Part shown: positions 9,847 to 20,167 of the stretch, in pieces
Numbering within the stretch: position 1 is the stretch's first letter
Layout: every line of letters begins with the position of its first letter
Assembly: GCA_029379385.1 (NCBI GenBank)
Contig: CM055614.1
Span: 18,705,994-18,769,993 of the forward strand
DNA length: 64,000 nucleotides
Origin: Quillaja saponaria
Taxonomy: Eukaryota; Streptophyta; Magnoliopsida; Fabales; Quillajaceae
Direction: 5' to 3'
Translations under genes and position numbers: made by a program
The notes under the pieces: model-generated
The model's database searches: none
What the model saw: the letters and a program-made list of their open reading frames with translations, nothing else
What the model was told of the DNA's origin: nothing

Positions 9847-10224
9847 AAAAGAAAAGATTCATGAGCCACATATAGATGAAGGATTAAAAAGAGCTTTTTG
9901 TTCTATTCTTCTACAAGACATTGATTCTGAGAAGGACGAGTTAATAGTCAACGCTCTCATAGAGAAACCATTCCAATAAGACATTTTTGTAAAATGTTAT
10001 AACTCTGAGTCTGAAATTCAGATAAAGATAAATCAAATAAGGAAGAAGAAGAAGAAAAATGTAAGGGTGAACAAAATTGTCCTTGTGATAAATGTGATCC
10101 TAGGTTAGCTTTTCTTAGGATCAATAATCTAAGTATAAATGTAGTAATGAAAGAAGAAAATAACATATAGTAAACCTGCCTTATGAAGATGATTTTGATG
10201 AAAAGAAAATTTAACTAAAACTAG

Positions 10225-10990
10225 ACCAATTGCTATAGGTACAAGACATTAGTAATATGTAAAAAAGAAATAAATAAACTCCTTAAAAAGGGGTTAATTA
10301 GGAAAAGTTATAGCCCTTGGAGCTATCCTGCATTTTATGTGGAAAATGCTGTAAAAAGAGTAAGTGGAGATCATAGGTTGGTTATTAACTATAACATGTT
10401 TAATAAAGTGCTAAAATGGATTAGATATATAAAAGATAAAAATTAGTTACAGAGATTTTAAGAAGCCTAAATTATGCTGCTGATTTTTACAAAGATCTAG
10501 TAAGAGATGATAAACCTTTATTTCCAAGTTAAAAAAAGGAATCCTCCAAAGTAGTCTAAAGAGCATTTTGAAGTAGTGTAAAAGATAAAATTAAGAGCTA
10601 AAGGCTCCCTTGTTTAGCAATTCCAAGCCCAAAAGCCTTTATAATTGTGAAACATATACTTTTCAGATAAGACATGCAAGAATTCTTAAATAAAGAATTC
10701 AAGATAAAGAACAGTTAGTGAGATTCACTTTTAGAACTTGGAAATCAGCCTAGTAAAATTATTTAATAGTTAAAAAAGAAATTTTATCAATAGGTTTGTG
10801 CATTACTAAGTTTGAATTAGACTTAATAAATCAAAAGTTTCTGGCTAGAGTTGATTGTAAATCTGCTAAAGATATTCTTTTCAAGGATGTGAAAAATATA
10901 ACTTCCTAAACAAATATTTACTAGATGACAGGGAATATTATATGTCTTTGAATTTGATATTAAATATTTTAACAGGAGAATTAAATCTCT
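10225..10990 (+). pseudogene. Pararetrovirus RT/RNase H remnant with internal deletion
   Basis: The start of an RT domain is readable at about 10,270-10,435 (Lys-Glu-Ile-Asn-Lys-Leu-Leu, then Arg-Leu-Val-Ile-Asn-Tyr). At about 10,440 the sequence jumps to the end of the RT (Leu-Asn-Tyr-Ala-Ala-Asp-Phe, 10,475-10,500). The palm with the catalytic Tyr-x-Asp-Asp is therefore missing. The RNase H part follows in pieces: a Lys-Lys-Glu-Ile-Leu-Ser-Ile-Gly region near 10,777, Val-Asp-Cys-Lys-Ser-Ala-Lys near 10,850, and a terminal Phe-Glu-Phe-Asp-Ile-Lys-Tyr near 10,960. Many stops interrupt it. It cannot encode polymerase activity. Confidence 0.7.
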
Positions 10991-11189
10991 TCCAGATTTT
11001 TAGATTTAGTTTAATTTTTTATTTTTTAGTTTTACAATATAAGATAAAATCTTTTTTGAATACATGTTTGAACTCTTTATAATTCAATTTTTTGTTTCCT
11101 TTATTTATTTGTATTTTTGGGAGGACTTGTATTTAATTTTAATGTGTCTTACAATCCGAAAAATTAAAGAGATGGGTCATTTTTAGATC
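10991..11189. other. AT-rich spacer, no gene seen
   Basis: This T-rich sequence lies between the end of the RNase H remnant and the chloroplast-derived block. It may be viral spacer between the two ORFs. No feature can be supported. Confidence 0.4.
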
Positions 11190-11197
11190 TAGAATGC

Positions 11198-11386
11198 TCA
11201 AGAAATGAGAGAATTAAGAATACCCACTACAAAGACTAATTCAATCCATAATTATATACCCAAAAATACAAAATTTTTATTACTTGTCCAACCATCAGGA
11301 AAAGCAAGTACAACAGGTACACTAATCAGTAAAATTAATGAAGTAGTAATTAATTCAAAAGCAACCAATTGGAAAGCAATAGTCAT
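11198..11386 (-). pseudogene. psbZ: psbZ pseudogene (nuclear copy)
   Basis: The span is 189 bp, the usual length of the 62-residue chloroplast psbZ, from ATG (11,384-11,386) to TGA (11,198-11,200). It begins Met-Thr-Ile-Ala-Phe-Gln-Leu and contains [11 protein letters not shown] and Pro-Asp-Gly-Trp-Thr-Ser-Asn-Lys-Asn, all typical of this photosystem II core-associated membrane protein. A premature stop after Phe-Leu-Gly-Ile (about 11,252) removes the second membrane helix. The plus-strand frame at 11,205-11,447 is a shadow. Confidence 0.9.
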
Positions 11387-11769
11387 GTTTCTAATCCTCC
11401 AATTTACCAACAAAAGAACTATACCTTTTAATCCTTTCATCGACTAAAAATTTTTTTATAAAAAAAAAAGTATAATGGAGGGGTTTTGCCATGAATCCAT
11501 TTATTTTATATGATTTATTACCACCCTATTACTACTTTATTCAGGCATAAGTCGAGGGTCATTTTTTTTTTTTTTCCTTTCTTTTTTTAATTCACAAAGG
11601 GACATGCTAGATCATGCATATATATATATATACACACACACACACGCATATATATAGATAGATAAACTGACTTATAAATTCACACCGGATGTTCATACCC
11701 TATGTATCAACTTATATGGTCAGATTCTACTTGGTGGAATAAAAGGAAAATCTAAAATATTTTTTGGAG

Positions 11770-11862
11770 ATATGGCTAAGTGGTTAATAGCTCCAGGTTT
11801 GTAAACTAGTATAGTTTGAAATAAAGAACTATCGAGAGTTTGAATCCCTGTCTTTCTTTTTT
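11770..11862 (+). pseudogene. trnS-UGA: Chloroplast trnS-UGA pseudogene
   Basis: The start GGAGATATGGCTAAGTGGTT matches the acceptor and D-arm of chloroplast tRNA-Ser(UGA). The extra arm (agtttgaaataaagaac) and T-arm (gagtttgaatccc) are also recognisable. The anticodon-loop region reads 'tttgtaaac', where the chloroplast gene has CTTGAAAAC, so the UGA anticodon is lost. The 3' acceptor strand (tctttct) no longer pairs well with the 5' strand. It sits between psbZ and psbC on the opposite strand, as in chloroplast genomes. Confidence 0.85.
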
Positions 11863-12101
11863 CTCTATGAATATATTTTTGATTTTATTAGTTTTGGTCA
11901 GCTCAGTTCAGAAAAAAAGGGTAATGGCTCAGCTAAGTAGTGGTATAGCTGAGCCCCCTACCCCTCCAAAAAAATAGATTAGATATAATTGAGTTGAAGA
12001 AAAAAGAAAGTGGAAGACTTTTTAAATATGACTTACTCTACCTAACCCAATCGAGATGGTAGAATCAAATGGCTCATACTTCAAGCATTGGATCTCTTGT
12101 C

Positions 12102-12943
12102 TCAGTTAAGGGGAGTCATGGAAAGAACAAGTTCATAATCATGATCAATTCTCTTTTCAAATCTTGCTACAGCTGCACGAGCTCTTCTCGCTTGCCATAA
12201 ATGATCTACGAATAGGAAGAATACTATAACAAAATGAGAGGTAGCTAACCAAATTTTAGGAGAAATTTAATTAACTACATTATTCTCTGTAGCTACACCA
12301 CCCATAGAATTTAAAGAACCTAAAGGAGCATGAGTCATATATTCCGCGGAGCACTGTTCTTACCAAGGTTGTATGTCTTTTTTTAGTCTACTAAAGTCCA
12401 AACCATTAGAACTCCTTAGAGGTCCTAACTAGGGAGCACGCAGATCCTAAAAATGCATAGTTTCTCCCTCAAAAATAATTTTTCTAGTCGGGCAATGCAT
12501 TAGATATTTACCTAAACCAGTAGGTCCTTGAGTAGATCCCACGTTAGCTCCAAGATGTTAGTCTTTAACTAAAAAAGTAAGTGCTTGAGATTGAGAAGCT
12601 TCTGGTCTAGTGGGCCTGTAAAATTCACTAGGATAATTGGTATTATTGAACCAAACAAAGCAATAAGCAATAAAACTAAAAACAAATAAAACACCTAAAC
12701 TATAAGAGAAATAAGCTTCTCCAAACAATACAAATGCACGATGAGCCCATGCAAAGGGTTTGGTTAAGATATGCCAAATTCCACCAAGTAAACAAATGGA
12801 ACCTAACCACACATGCGCTCCAATTATCTTTTCCAAATCATCCACACTAACAATCCATCCCTCTCCTTCAAAATGAGTTTTTAGCAATATAACCAAATTT
12901 AACATTTGGACTAAGGGTCAAATTGGTAATTTTTCTTACATCT
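12102..12943 (-). pseudogene. psbC: psbC (CP43) pseudogene, C-terminal part
   Basis: This covers roughly the last 270 codons of the photosystem II CP43 chlorophyll protein, up to its native TGA (12,102-12,104, after Ser-Met-Thr-Pro-Leu-Asn). The longest open part (12,558-12,905) includes [12 protein letters not shown] and Leu-Thr-Lys-Pro-Phe-Ala-Trp-Ala. The rest is broken by several in-frame stops, including Trp-to-stop changes. The N-terminal part is absent: the match ends at about 12,943 within Asp-Val-Arg-Lys-Ile-Thr-Asn. Non-functional in the nucleus. Confidence 0.93.
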
Positions 12944-13169
12944 CTCTTCTCTCCCTTGAGCCTAGGTATCATATATGCCCCTAAAATAAAGAGCCTTGTA
13001 TACTAAAAGAAAAGCACCTTTGCTTAACAAGGGAGTCTAAACCACTCAAGGAGTAGTTAGAAGTCCTCTCAAAATACAGCTCCGAATGATAACCTAATTT
13101 CTTTTTCTAGCCTCTAAAATCTACGATATAGCTCTCCTAGCAAAAAATGCAGAAGAAGAAAAATATTCT
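12944..13169. other. Unassigned stretch after the chloroplast block
   Basis: No gene or repeat recognised. It may be viral sequence displaced by the chloroplast insertion. Confidence 0.3.
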
Positions 13170-14175
13170 TACTTTCATTTTTCCTCCATCCTACTCATCC
13201 TAATAGAAGAAAAATATTCTCATTTGTCTTCTCAAGAAGTGACACCTTTCTATCTTCATAATGATCTTCATCCTCAATTTCTAATAAATCTCTACATTTC
13301 TTCCTACATATCTTGATTGAAACTAATTCTATTATTTTCAACCCAGTGGAAAAGAATGTTGATGGTTAGATAGAATGGGTTTACTCAAAAATAATAATTA
13401 AAAAGATTATCTCTCTAGAGTAATGAGGATTAAGTCCTCAAATTATGAAGCAATTTGGGAAATTCATAGAAAGTCCTTTATATTATGATTATTTTGATTA
13501 TATTCAAGCTTGGAATAATGGTCTTATTTATGAAAATATTGCTAAAAAGTATACTTGGTTTTTGCAATTTCAACTATTAGAAGAAATCTTTTTCCTTCAA
13601 TGGTTCAAAATTTGGTTTTTTCATGGGAAATAAAAGAGAAATTTATGCCTTTGTCAATAAATGAAAATTTTTCTGAGTTTCTTAGTGTCAACAAATCACT
13701 AAATGATTTTGATGAATGATTTTTAATCATTTCGTACTATCAGATGACTTGGATTATAAAATGGGATTACAAATTTATTAATAAGTATACTCTAAATTTG
13801 GTTTATCTTTATTCTTTTCTTGGATTGCAAGAAGAATTTTAATATGTTCGTAGGATAAAGGTGAAAATGTGTTTTTCTCTTAGATTGGAATCTAGTTGTC
13901 TAAAGGAATTGTTACCCTTGGCATTCTAGCTCCTTTGGTAAAACCAGAATTTGATAAGCTTTTTGGCCTCTTTAAAAGACCTTATGGTATCCTTACTTAA
14001 AGAAGAAATAAAGAGCCAGTTGTTTAAAGCCGTTAAAGGAAAAAAATCAAGATGGGTATGAAAGTGGAAAATATGATATGTCTACTGCACCATATCTTGA
14101 AAATTCACAAAACACTAATGATAATTTTTTCAATGATTCGACAGTCAACTTTACGTCTCATTTGGGGCAGTGAAG
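13170..14175 (+). pseudogene. Pararetrovirus 3' ORF (copy 2, broken)
   Basis: A plus-strand frame at 13,445-13,633 contains Tyr-Phe-Asp-Tyr-Ile-Gln-Ala-Trp-Asn-Asn and a Trp/Phe-rich Phe-Leu-Gln-Trp-Phe-Lys stretch. I associate these words with the second ORF of florendovirus-like endogenous caulimovirids. From about 13,833 the sequence is the repeat of 1,788-2,198 and ends with the same 'gcagtgaagggagcag' stop region (about 14,166). Frameshifts and stops break the frame, for example at 13,631-13,633. The role of this ORF is not established to my knowledge. The assignment needs a profile search. Confidence 0.5.
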
Positions 14176-14555
14176 GGAGCAGAATGAATTTTATCTTTTT
14201 CTGTTAGAACGAAATCTTATATTTATCTATCTTCAAGGACATAAATCGTATTAGCAAGGATTTCTTAGATTGCTTGGATAAGAAACCTTATCAATAGGGA
14301 ATCTTATCCTTAAAGTTATTCTCCGTTTTAGTATTTATGTAAATTATAAATAAGGAATGATTTCAGTAGTAAAAGCATCCAGAAAACTAGAGTGCTATTT
14401 TTTATGAGTGATTATAAGTTTAGAGTGCTTGTACCTTTAAATAAGAAGTGTATTTTAAGGATTAAGTAAAGCTCATAGCTTATCGATTGTATTACTGTTA
14501 GAATTAATGTAAGTATAATTTTATTTAACTTTGCTTGTTTATATAAATATATATA
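14176..14555 (+). other. Pararetrovirus intergenic region, copy 2 (unoccupied by LTR)
   Basis: This repeats 2,126-2,198 plus 4,356-4,690 without the solo LTR. The junction 'caaggacataaatcgtattagc' (about 14,234-14,255) corresponds to the LTR insertion point of copy 1. It includes a TATA-like box at 14,344-14,355 and ends in a short TA repeat at about 14,545-14,555, as copy 1 does. Confidence 0.65.
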
Positions 14556-14559
14556 TAAT

Positions 14560-15480
14560 CATTTATGATTTCTAAAAGTAAATAAACCTTCGAATCCAAA
14601 ATTACATCTTGTGTACATTGGAATGTAATTTCATAAATATATTACAATAGCAAATAAGGCAAACAAAAGTAATATTTATTGTAAAGCATTCTCAGAAATT
14701 GGTTAGCAACTTGTAATGCACTCACATTATAGCATGACAACAAGTGAAGTCTCCAGAGGACATCCTATTGGTTTGAACATGTAAATTCTAAGTTGATATT
14801 TTCAAGTTCAACTCCCATTCGGTGGAGGGTGTTGGATTTTTATAGGATAAGAAAAAAACTATTATTTCGTAATGTCTTTGGCTAACATCCTACTTAAGTG
14901 AGGTTAGATGTCAAAAGAATAGTACATAACTTTTATAGAAAAATGCCACAGAGAAAGCCATGTGTCTTGAACATTCACTGTCAAACACCCATAAGAACTC
15001 ATTGTTTTGTCTTGTGAAGCTTACCTATAATTACTATCATTTAATCTTAGGTACCCAAAATTTTTTGGGTCCTTTGGTGTTTGTCACTTGTAAATTAGGG
15101 TTTTGTGTTCTTGACAACCTAAATTATTTTTTCTTTCCTATCTACTTTCTTTCCTCAAATGTGTGACTAACTTTACTGTAGAGGTTGTAGATTTTACTTG
15201 TAGCTTTCACAAATAAGGTATTATATGATTTAGGTGCAGTGACTGCATGATAGTTAAAATCAGTCTTGCAAAAGCACATTTTTTACTTCCCAATAGTAAG
15301 TTTAAGCTTTTTTTTTTTTGTTTACAAATTTTGCAACCATGTCATTCAAATCAATTATTTTGTATTTGAGCTTTTCATTTTCAATGACAAAGGCGTAAAT
15401 ATCAGTCACATTAAGAAATCTGTTTATATTTGGATTTGTTTTTATTGGTTCTGGAGTGAGTTTTATATTCACAGCCCTTA
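14560..15480. other. AT-rich stretch without a supported gene
   Basis: The open frames at 14,960-15,166 and 15,266-15,481 are hydrophobic, T-rich chance frames. Part of the right end may belong to the minus-strand copia remnant that follows. Confidence 0.4.
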
Positions 15481-15960
15481 GAGCTGCTGATCTCTTTTCA
15501 TTTTTTTGAATTCAGACTTGTTATTGTTCAACTAATTCACAAAATGCATCATGCAACTCATCAAAATAAAACATTGAATTTACCTCATCAGCTGCTTCTT
15601 CGAGTGATATTTTATGCAACTCATCAAATAAAACATTGAATTTACCTCATCAGCTGCTTCTTCGGGTGATATTTTAGCACCTTTATATGCTTTATTAGCT
15701 GAACAACTAGCTGCTTGTAGCCATGAGGCAGAGATTTACTTCTTTCTTAATGCTTATCTCATATGAACTTTCATCATTATCATTCCAAGTGTCAATCATA
15801 ACTTTCTTCTTCTTGTGATATTAACAAGTTTTCTTCTTCTTTAGACACTTATTTTTCATGTGTCCAAGTTGCTTACATTTGAAATAGATAGGTCATTCAT
15901 TCTTTTTAGCTTCTAGATAATTCTATCCAGTTTTATCTTTTTCCTTTATGACATTTCTAA
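15480..15960 (-). pseudogene. Ty1/copia gag remnant with zinc knuckle
   Basis: Read on the minus strand, 15,843-15,895 encodes Phe-Lys-Cys-Lys-Gln-Leu-Gly-His-Met-Lys-Asn-Lys-Cys, a CCHC zinc knuckle whose first Cys is replaced by Tyr. A Lys-rich tail follows. Further along are Ile-Ser-Pro-Glu-Glu-Ala-Ala-Asp-Glu-Val-Asn words and a stretch broken by many stops. The order fits a plant copia gag polyprotein whose C-terminal zinc knuckle is readable. No pol region was found beside it. Confidence 0.5.
15551..15675. repeat. Tandem duplication, 63-bp unit, two copies
   Basis: Unit 1 (15,551-15,613) and unit 2 (15,614-15,675) begin 'atgcaactcatcaaa' and differ by one missing A and one G/A change. 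The duplication lies within the copia gag remnant and is recent relative to it. Confidence 0.9.
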
Positions 15961-16246
15961 AATTTAATTTGAAGAAAACTATTGAATTAAACTATAAGCT
16001 AATATGTAATATTTAATTTAATTTTGAATTTGAGTCAAAATTTAAAACTAAATTTTACATTATGTTTGATTTGAATGTAAACTTGATAGATAGCATTATG
16101 GAATTGTTCAAACATGTGCTCTTTCAACCAGCTATTTATTTATACCTAAAGTAAATATTTTATTTTTTTAGTAGGACTCTAAAGAGTTGAACATATTTTC
16201 TGCTGAATGACCAGACACAACATTTTGTTAATAGTTGAATAGTAGT

Positions 16247-17554
16247 TGTTAAGAACTGAAGTCAGAAGAGATGATGTCTAATGAGATGAAAACTTCAGGA
16301 GCTGTTTGTGTCAAACACACCATTTTATTACTAATGGCTGCTCCTTTTGTCATTTAGCTGTTAAATCTGAAGAGTTGAAAATTTCAAGAGATGCTTGTGT
16401 CAAACTCATTATTTTATTAAACAAACAGTTATTTCTTAAGAAAAAAGCTCATCTTTAAGAGCTGCATTGAATTTTTCAAAACACAATACTCTAGTTATTT
16501 CATGTGCTAAGTAACTAGAGCTGATAATTGAGAGCTGAAATCTCAAAAACTAAAAAATCGAGAGCTAAAGTCTTAAGAGCTGAAATCTCAAGAATTTAAG
16601 TCTTAAGAGCTAAAGAATCGAGAGCTAATGTCTTAAGAGCTAAAACTAGAGAGTTGGAAATTCAAGAGCTGGAGTCAAAACAATTGATCTTTCAAAGCTG
16701 TTATAGCAAATAATCTTCAGAGCTGATCTTTCAGAGCATTTATTCTTTATACTTTTCTGTACACATAAAGATAAATCTTCCATAACTACCTGACATGTCA
16801 GTACTCAGGCTGCATACAATCTTTTGCACTTGCACAGAATGAAAAACACACCTCATTCTCAGGCTATGAGTTTGTAATGCCACTTGTCATTTTAGACCAC
16901 CAATAGTGATAACAGATATCTATGTATAATCATATATAAAAGTTTTCACCGCCTCAAATAATGGGTACTGAAAAACAAAAACAAGAACAAAGCTTTCATT
17001 CCTCTACAGAATTCTTTTTGAATTCAAATCTTCAGAATTCTCAAGCTTGAACTTTTTAGAGAATCCTTCATATTTTTTGAATTTTGATTAAATTTATTAC
17101 TTATCTCATTCAAGCTGACTTGAACCTAATTTATGTACTAAGCTAGAATTTTTCATATTTTTAAAACTCTTTAACTCAGAAGTATTTTGTAGTTTGGAAA
17201 CTTTTTCTCTATAGCTTGTATTCCTCTGTGTTTAGAGAAGATAACAATGGGCAAAGTTTGTAACTTTTGGTTATAGTTGGTTTCTGGTTAAGCCTGCAAA
17301 ATCAGTAGTTATAAAGTGAGCTAAACTATGCAAATTAGTTTGCGAGTGGAGCTAGTAGAATCTCAAGTGGTCTTCTTGAGGAAGTGGACTTAATATGAGT
17401 TTTTAGACCAACCATTATAATTATTTTGACTCTTTACTTACTTTAACTATGCCTAAGCTTTAAATTTATAATTGCAGTGTTTGATTTTGAAAAACTATTT
17501 AAAATTGATTTTCAAACTATTTATCCCTCTCTAGTTTGCCATTTCAACTAAACA
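16247..17554 (+). mobile_element. Probable Ty1/copia 5' LTR
   Basis: A primer site at 17,555 defines the right end, which finishes in CA (17,553-17,554). The left end is tentatively TGTTAAGAAC at 16,247. It contains a TATA-like box (16,932-16,943, 'atatataaaag') followed by a transcribed-looking region. The part at 16,240-16,700 is full of short 'gagctgaaatctcaagag'-like words. No 3' LTR was identified. Confidence 0.5.
16500..16740 (+). repeat. Short degenerate repeats (GAGCTRAAGTCTTAAGA-like)
   Basis: About eight imperfect copies of a 16-18 base word built on 'gagctgaa.tct.aaga' occur in the U3 part of the probable copia LTR. LTR U3 regions often carry such repeats, sometimes as enhancers. 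No activity is implied here. Confidence 0.65.
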
Positions 17555-17568
17555 TTTGATATTAGAGC
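17555..17568 (+). promoter_or_regulatory. Met-tRNA primer-binding site (copia remnant)
   Basis: TTTGATATTAGAGC matches the plant Met primer motif (T)TGGTATCAGAGC with two substitutions. It directly follows the CA end of the LTR. Confidence 0.55.
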
Positions 17569-17619
17569 AAGTCACTTACTACATTTTCAAAGTTTTTACA
17601 AATTTTAGTGTAAAAAAAA

Positions 17620-17870
17620 TTTTCAAATGGGAAATAATAGTGGATTCCTTGGTGAGGATAATCTTCTACTAGACTTCCCTTATTCAGTGGTCAGAACTTA
17701 AGTTATTAAAAAATCAAAATGAGTGTACTGTTCAGGCCACTAATTATGACATTTGGGATGATAATCCTAAGGATATGAGCAAATGGGATGACATTGGCAA
17801 TGTTGGATAAAAAGCAAAAATGAAAACCGTGAATTTAAATATACTATACATTAAACTCTTATGAATTTAT
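17620..17870 (+). pseudogene. Ty1/copia gag N-terminal remnant
   Basis: After the primer site a broken plus-strand frame reads Ala-Thr-Asn-Tyr-Asp-Ile-Trp-Asp-Asp, then Lys-Asp-Met-Ser-Lys-Trp-Asp-Asp, then Met-Lys-Thr-Val-Asn-Leu-Asn-Ile-Leu-Tyr. These resemble the N-terminal part of copia gag (UBN2-type). Stops are frequent. The tandem array cuts the remnant off at 17,871. Confidence 0.4.
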
Positions 17871-20015
17871 TGTTAGGAATTTTCAGTAGTTTTAAAGTAA
17901 TTTGACTAAATCCAAGAGTCATTACTTTTTGCTTAAATAAAAATACATTTCCCTTCATAAAATAACTTATATATGAATAGTTATTAAAGTGTTGAGAATA
18001 GAAAGTTTGGTTAAGTGACTTAATCAAAAAGTTATTACTTTTGACTTAAGTGAAAAGACACTTGGTTTCATAAAAGTAACATAAACAAGAATGTCTTTTC
18101 ATGAAAAACCTATAAGGATTTTTATGACTATTTGACTTAATTAAAAGGTCATTACTTTTTGATTTAATGAAAAGATATTTTATTTTGGATATTAACTTCC
18201 ATATGAATAGAAATGTCATTTCATAGAAAGTCTATAAAAGTAACATGCTTAACCATATTTTGTATATCTCTTCTTCTCTTTCTTTCTCTTTTCAAGTTAT
18301 AATTTCTGTTTATATCTAATAAACACCTTTGAAATGCCTAACTCGAATTTGATTACTTTTGATTAAATGAAAAAATATTTTAATTGTTAGGACTTTTAAT
18401 AGTTTTAAAGTAATTTAACTTAATCCAAGAGTCATTACTTTTTGCTTAAATGAAAATACATTTCCCTTCATAAAATAACTTATATATGAATAGTTATTAA
18501 AGTGTTGAGAATAGGAAAGTTTGGTTTATGTGACTTAATAAAAAAATATTATTTTTTGCTTAAGTGAAAAACACTTAGTTTCATAGAAGTAACTTATTTA
18601 TGAACAAGAATGTCTTTTCATGAAAAACCTATAAGGATTATTATGGCTATTTGACTTAATAAAAAAGTCATTACTTTTTGATTAGATGAAAATATATTTT
18701 ATTTTGGATATTAACTTTCATATGAATAGAAATGTCATTTCATAGAAAGCCTATAAAAGTAACATGCTTAACCATAGTTTTTATATCTCTTCTTCTTCTC
18801 TGTTGTTCTCTTTTCAAGTTATAATTTTTGTTTATATCTAATAAACACATTTGAAATGCCTGAGTTGAGTTTGATTACTTTTGATTAAATGAAAAAAATA
18901 TTTTAATTGTTAGGAATCTTCAATAGTTTTAAAGTAATTTGACTTAATCCAAGAGTCGTTACTTTTTGCTTAAATAAAAATACATTTCCCTTCATAAAAT
19001 AACTTATATATGAATAGTTATTAAAGTGTTGAGAATAGGAAAGTTTGGTTTATGTGACTTAATCAAAAAGTCATTACTTTTTGCTTAAGTGAAAAGATAC
19101 TTGGTTTCATAAAAGTAACTTCTTTATGAAAAACCTATAAGGATTTTTATGGCTATTTGACTTAATCAAAAAGTAATGACATTTTGATTAAATGAAAATA
19201 TATTTTATTTTGGATATTAACTTCCATATGAATAGAAATGTCCTTCCATGGAAAACCTATAAAAGTAACATGCTTAACCATATTTTTTACATCTCCTCTT
19301 CTTCTCTTTCTTTCTCTTTTCAAGTTATAATTTTTGTTTATATCTAATAGCAACCTTAGATATAAAAGAGCCTATTTTATCTTGGGAGGCTTATTTGCTG
19401 TAACTCGGTTGCAAGTAGGGTGCAAATATAGTCTTAAGGAAAGAGAAATTCTAAATCGACTCAGGCATTTCAAAGATGTTTATTGTCTCTGCAACTTTTA
19501 TACTACAATCTTAAGACTATATATGCATAATAATGGAAGACACAAGTCCAAATGCTTATATTCAAAAAGTCATTACTTTTTGTTTAAGTGAAAAGACACT
19601 TAAAAGTAACTTCTTTATGAACAAGAATTTATTTTCATGGAAAACCTATAAGGATTTTTATGGCTATTTGACGTAATCAAAAAGTCATTGCTTTTTGATC
19701 AAATGAAAATATATTTTATTTTAGATATTAACTTCCATATGAATAGAAATACCTTTTCATGGAAAGTTTATAAAAGTAACATGCTTTACCACATTTTTTA
19801 TATCTTTTCTTCTTCTCTTTCTTTCTATTTTCAAGTTATAATTTTTGTTTATGTCAATAGCAACCTTAGACATAAAAGAGCCTGTTTTATCTTGGGAAGC
19901 TTAGTTATTGTAACCCGATTGCAAGTAGGGAGCAAATAAAGTCTTAGGGAAAGAGAAATTCTAACTTGATTCAGGCATTTCAAAGGTGTTTATTGTCTTT
20001 GCAACTTTTATACTA
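17871..20015 (+). repeat. Tandem array, four units of about 0.5 kb
   Basis: Units begin with TGTTAGGA at 17,871, 18,385 and 18,908, and a fourth partial unit begins near 19,560. Each unit contains two 'gtcattactttttg'-type words and one TATAAAAG box (18,233; 18,752; 19,258; 19,769), giving a period of 506-519 bp. Units 3 and 4 carry an extra 3' segment ('gagcctrttttatcttggga...gcaagtaggg') that units 1 and 2 lack. TG starts, a TATA box and a pyrimidine tract make each unit look LTR-like. The array could be tandem LTRs made by unequal recombination, or a satellite derived from an LTR. Confidence 0.8.
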
Positions 20016-20167
20016 CATTTAATAAATGTTCTGCATGTGAATCTGCTTTTGAAATATTAAAAAAAAACTCAATGTCACACACAATGGCACAACTTAAGTG
20101 AAAATAAATAAATAAAATCAAGATTAATATGTTTGTTCATAATTATAAGGGATTTAAAATGAAAACT

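Larger units (their letters stand above)
11190..12943 (-). other. Nuclear insertion of chloroplast DNA (psbC-trnS-psbZ)
   Basis: Three neighbouring chloroplast genes occur in their native order and orientations: psbC (minus, 12,102-12,943), trnS-UGA (plus, about 11,770-11,862) and psbZ (minus, 11,198-11,386), with recognisable spacer between them. All are damaged by substitutions, and several look like C-to-T/G-to-A changes (Arg to His, Trp to stop). That pattern is known for methylated organelle DNA in plant nuclei. The block lies between the pararetrovirus RNase H remnant and the 3' ORF of the same locus. The exact ends are estimates. Confidence 0.9.

Noticed and set aside
11770..11862. Functional tRNA-Ser
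   Set aside because: The anticodon is changed and the acceptor stem no longer pairs, so it is a pseudogene.
12558..12905. Open frame matching CP43 as a working gene
   Set aside because: It is only part of psbC, lacks the N-terminal part, has stops downstream and lies in a decayed chloroplast block. It is a nuclear copy, not a gene.
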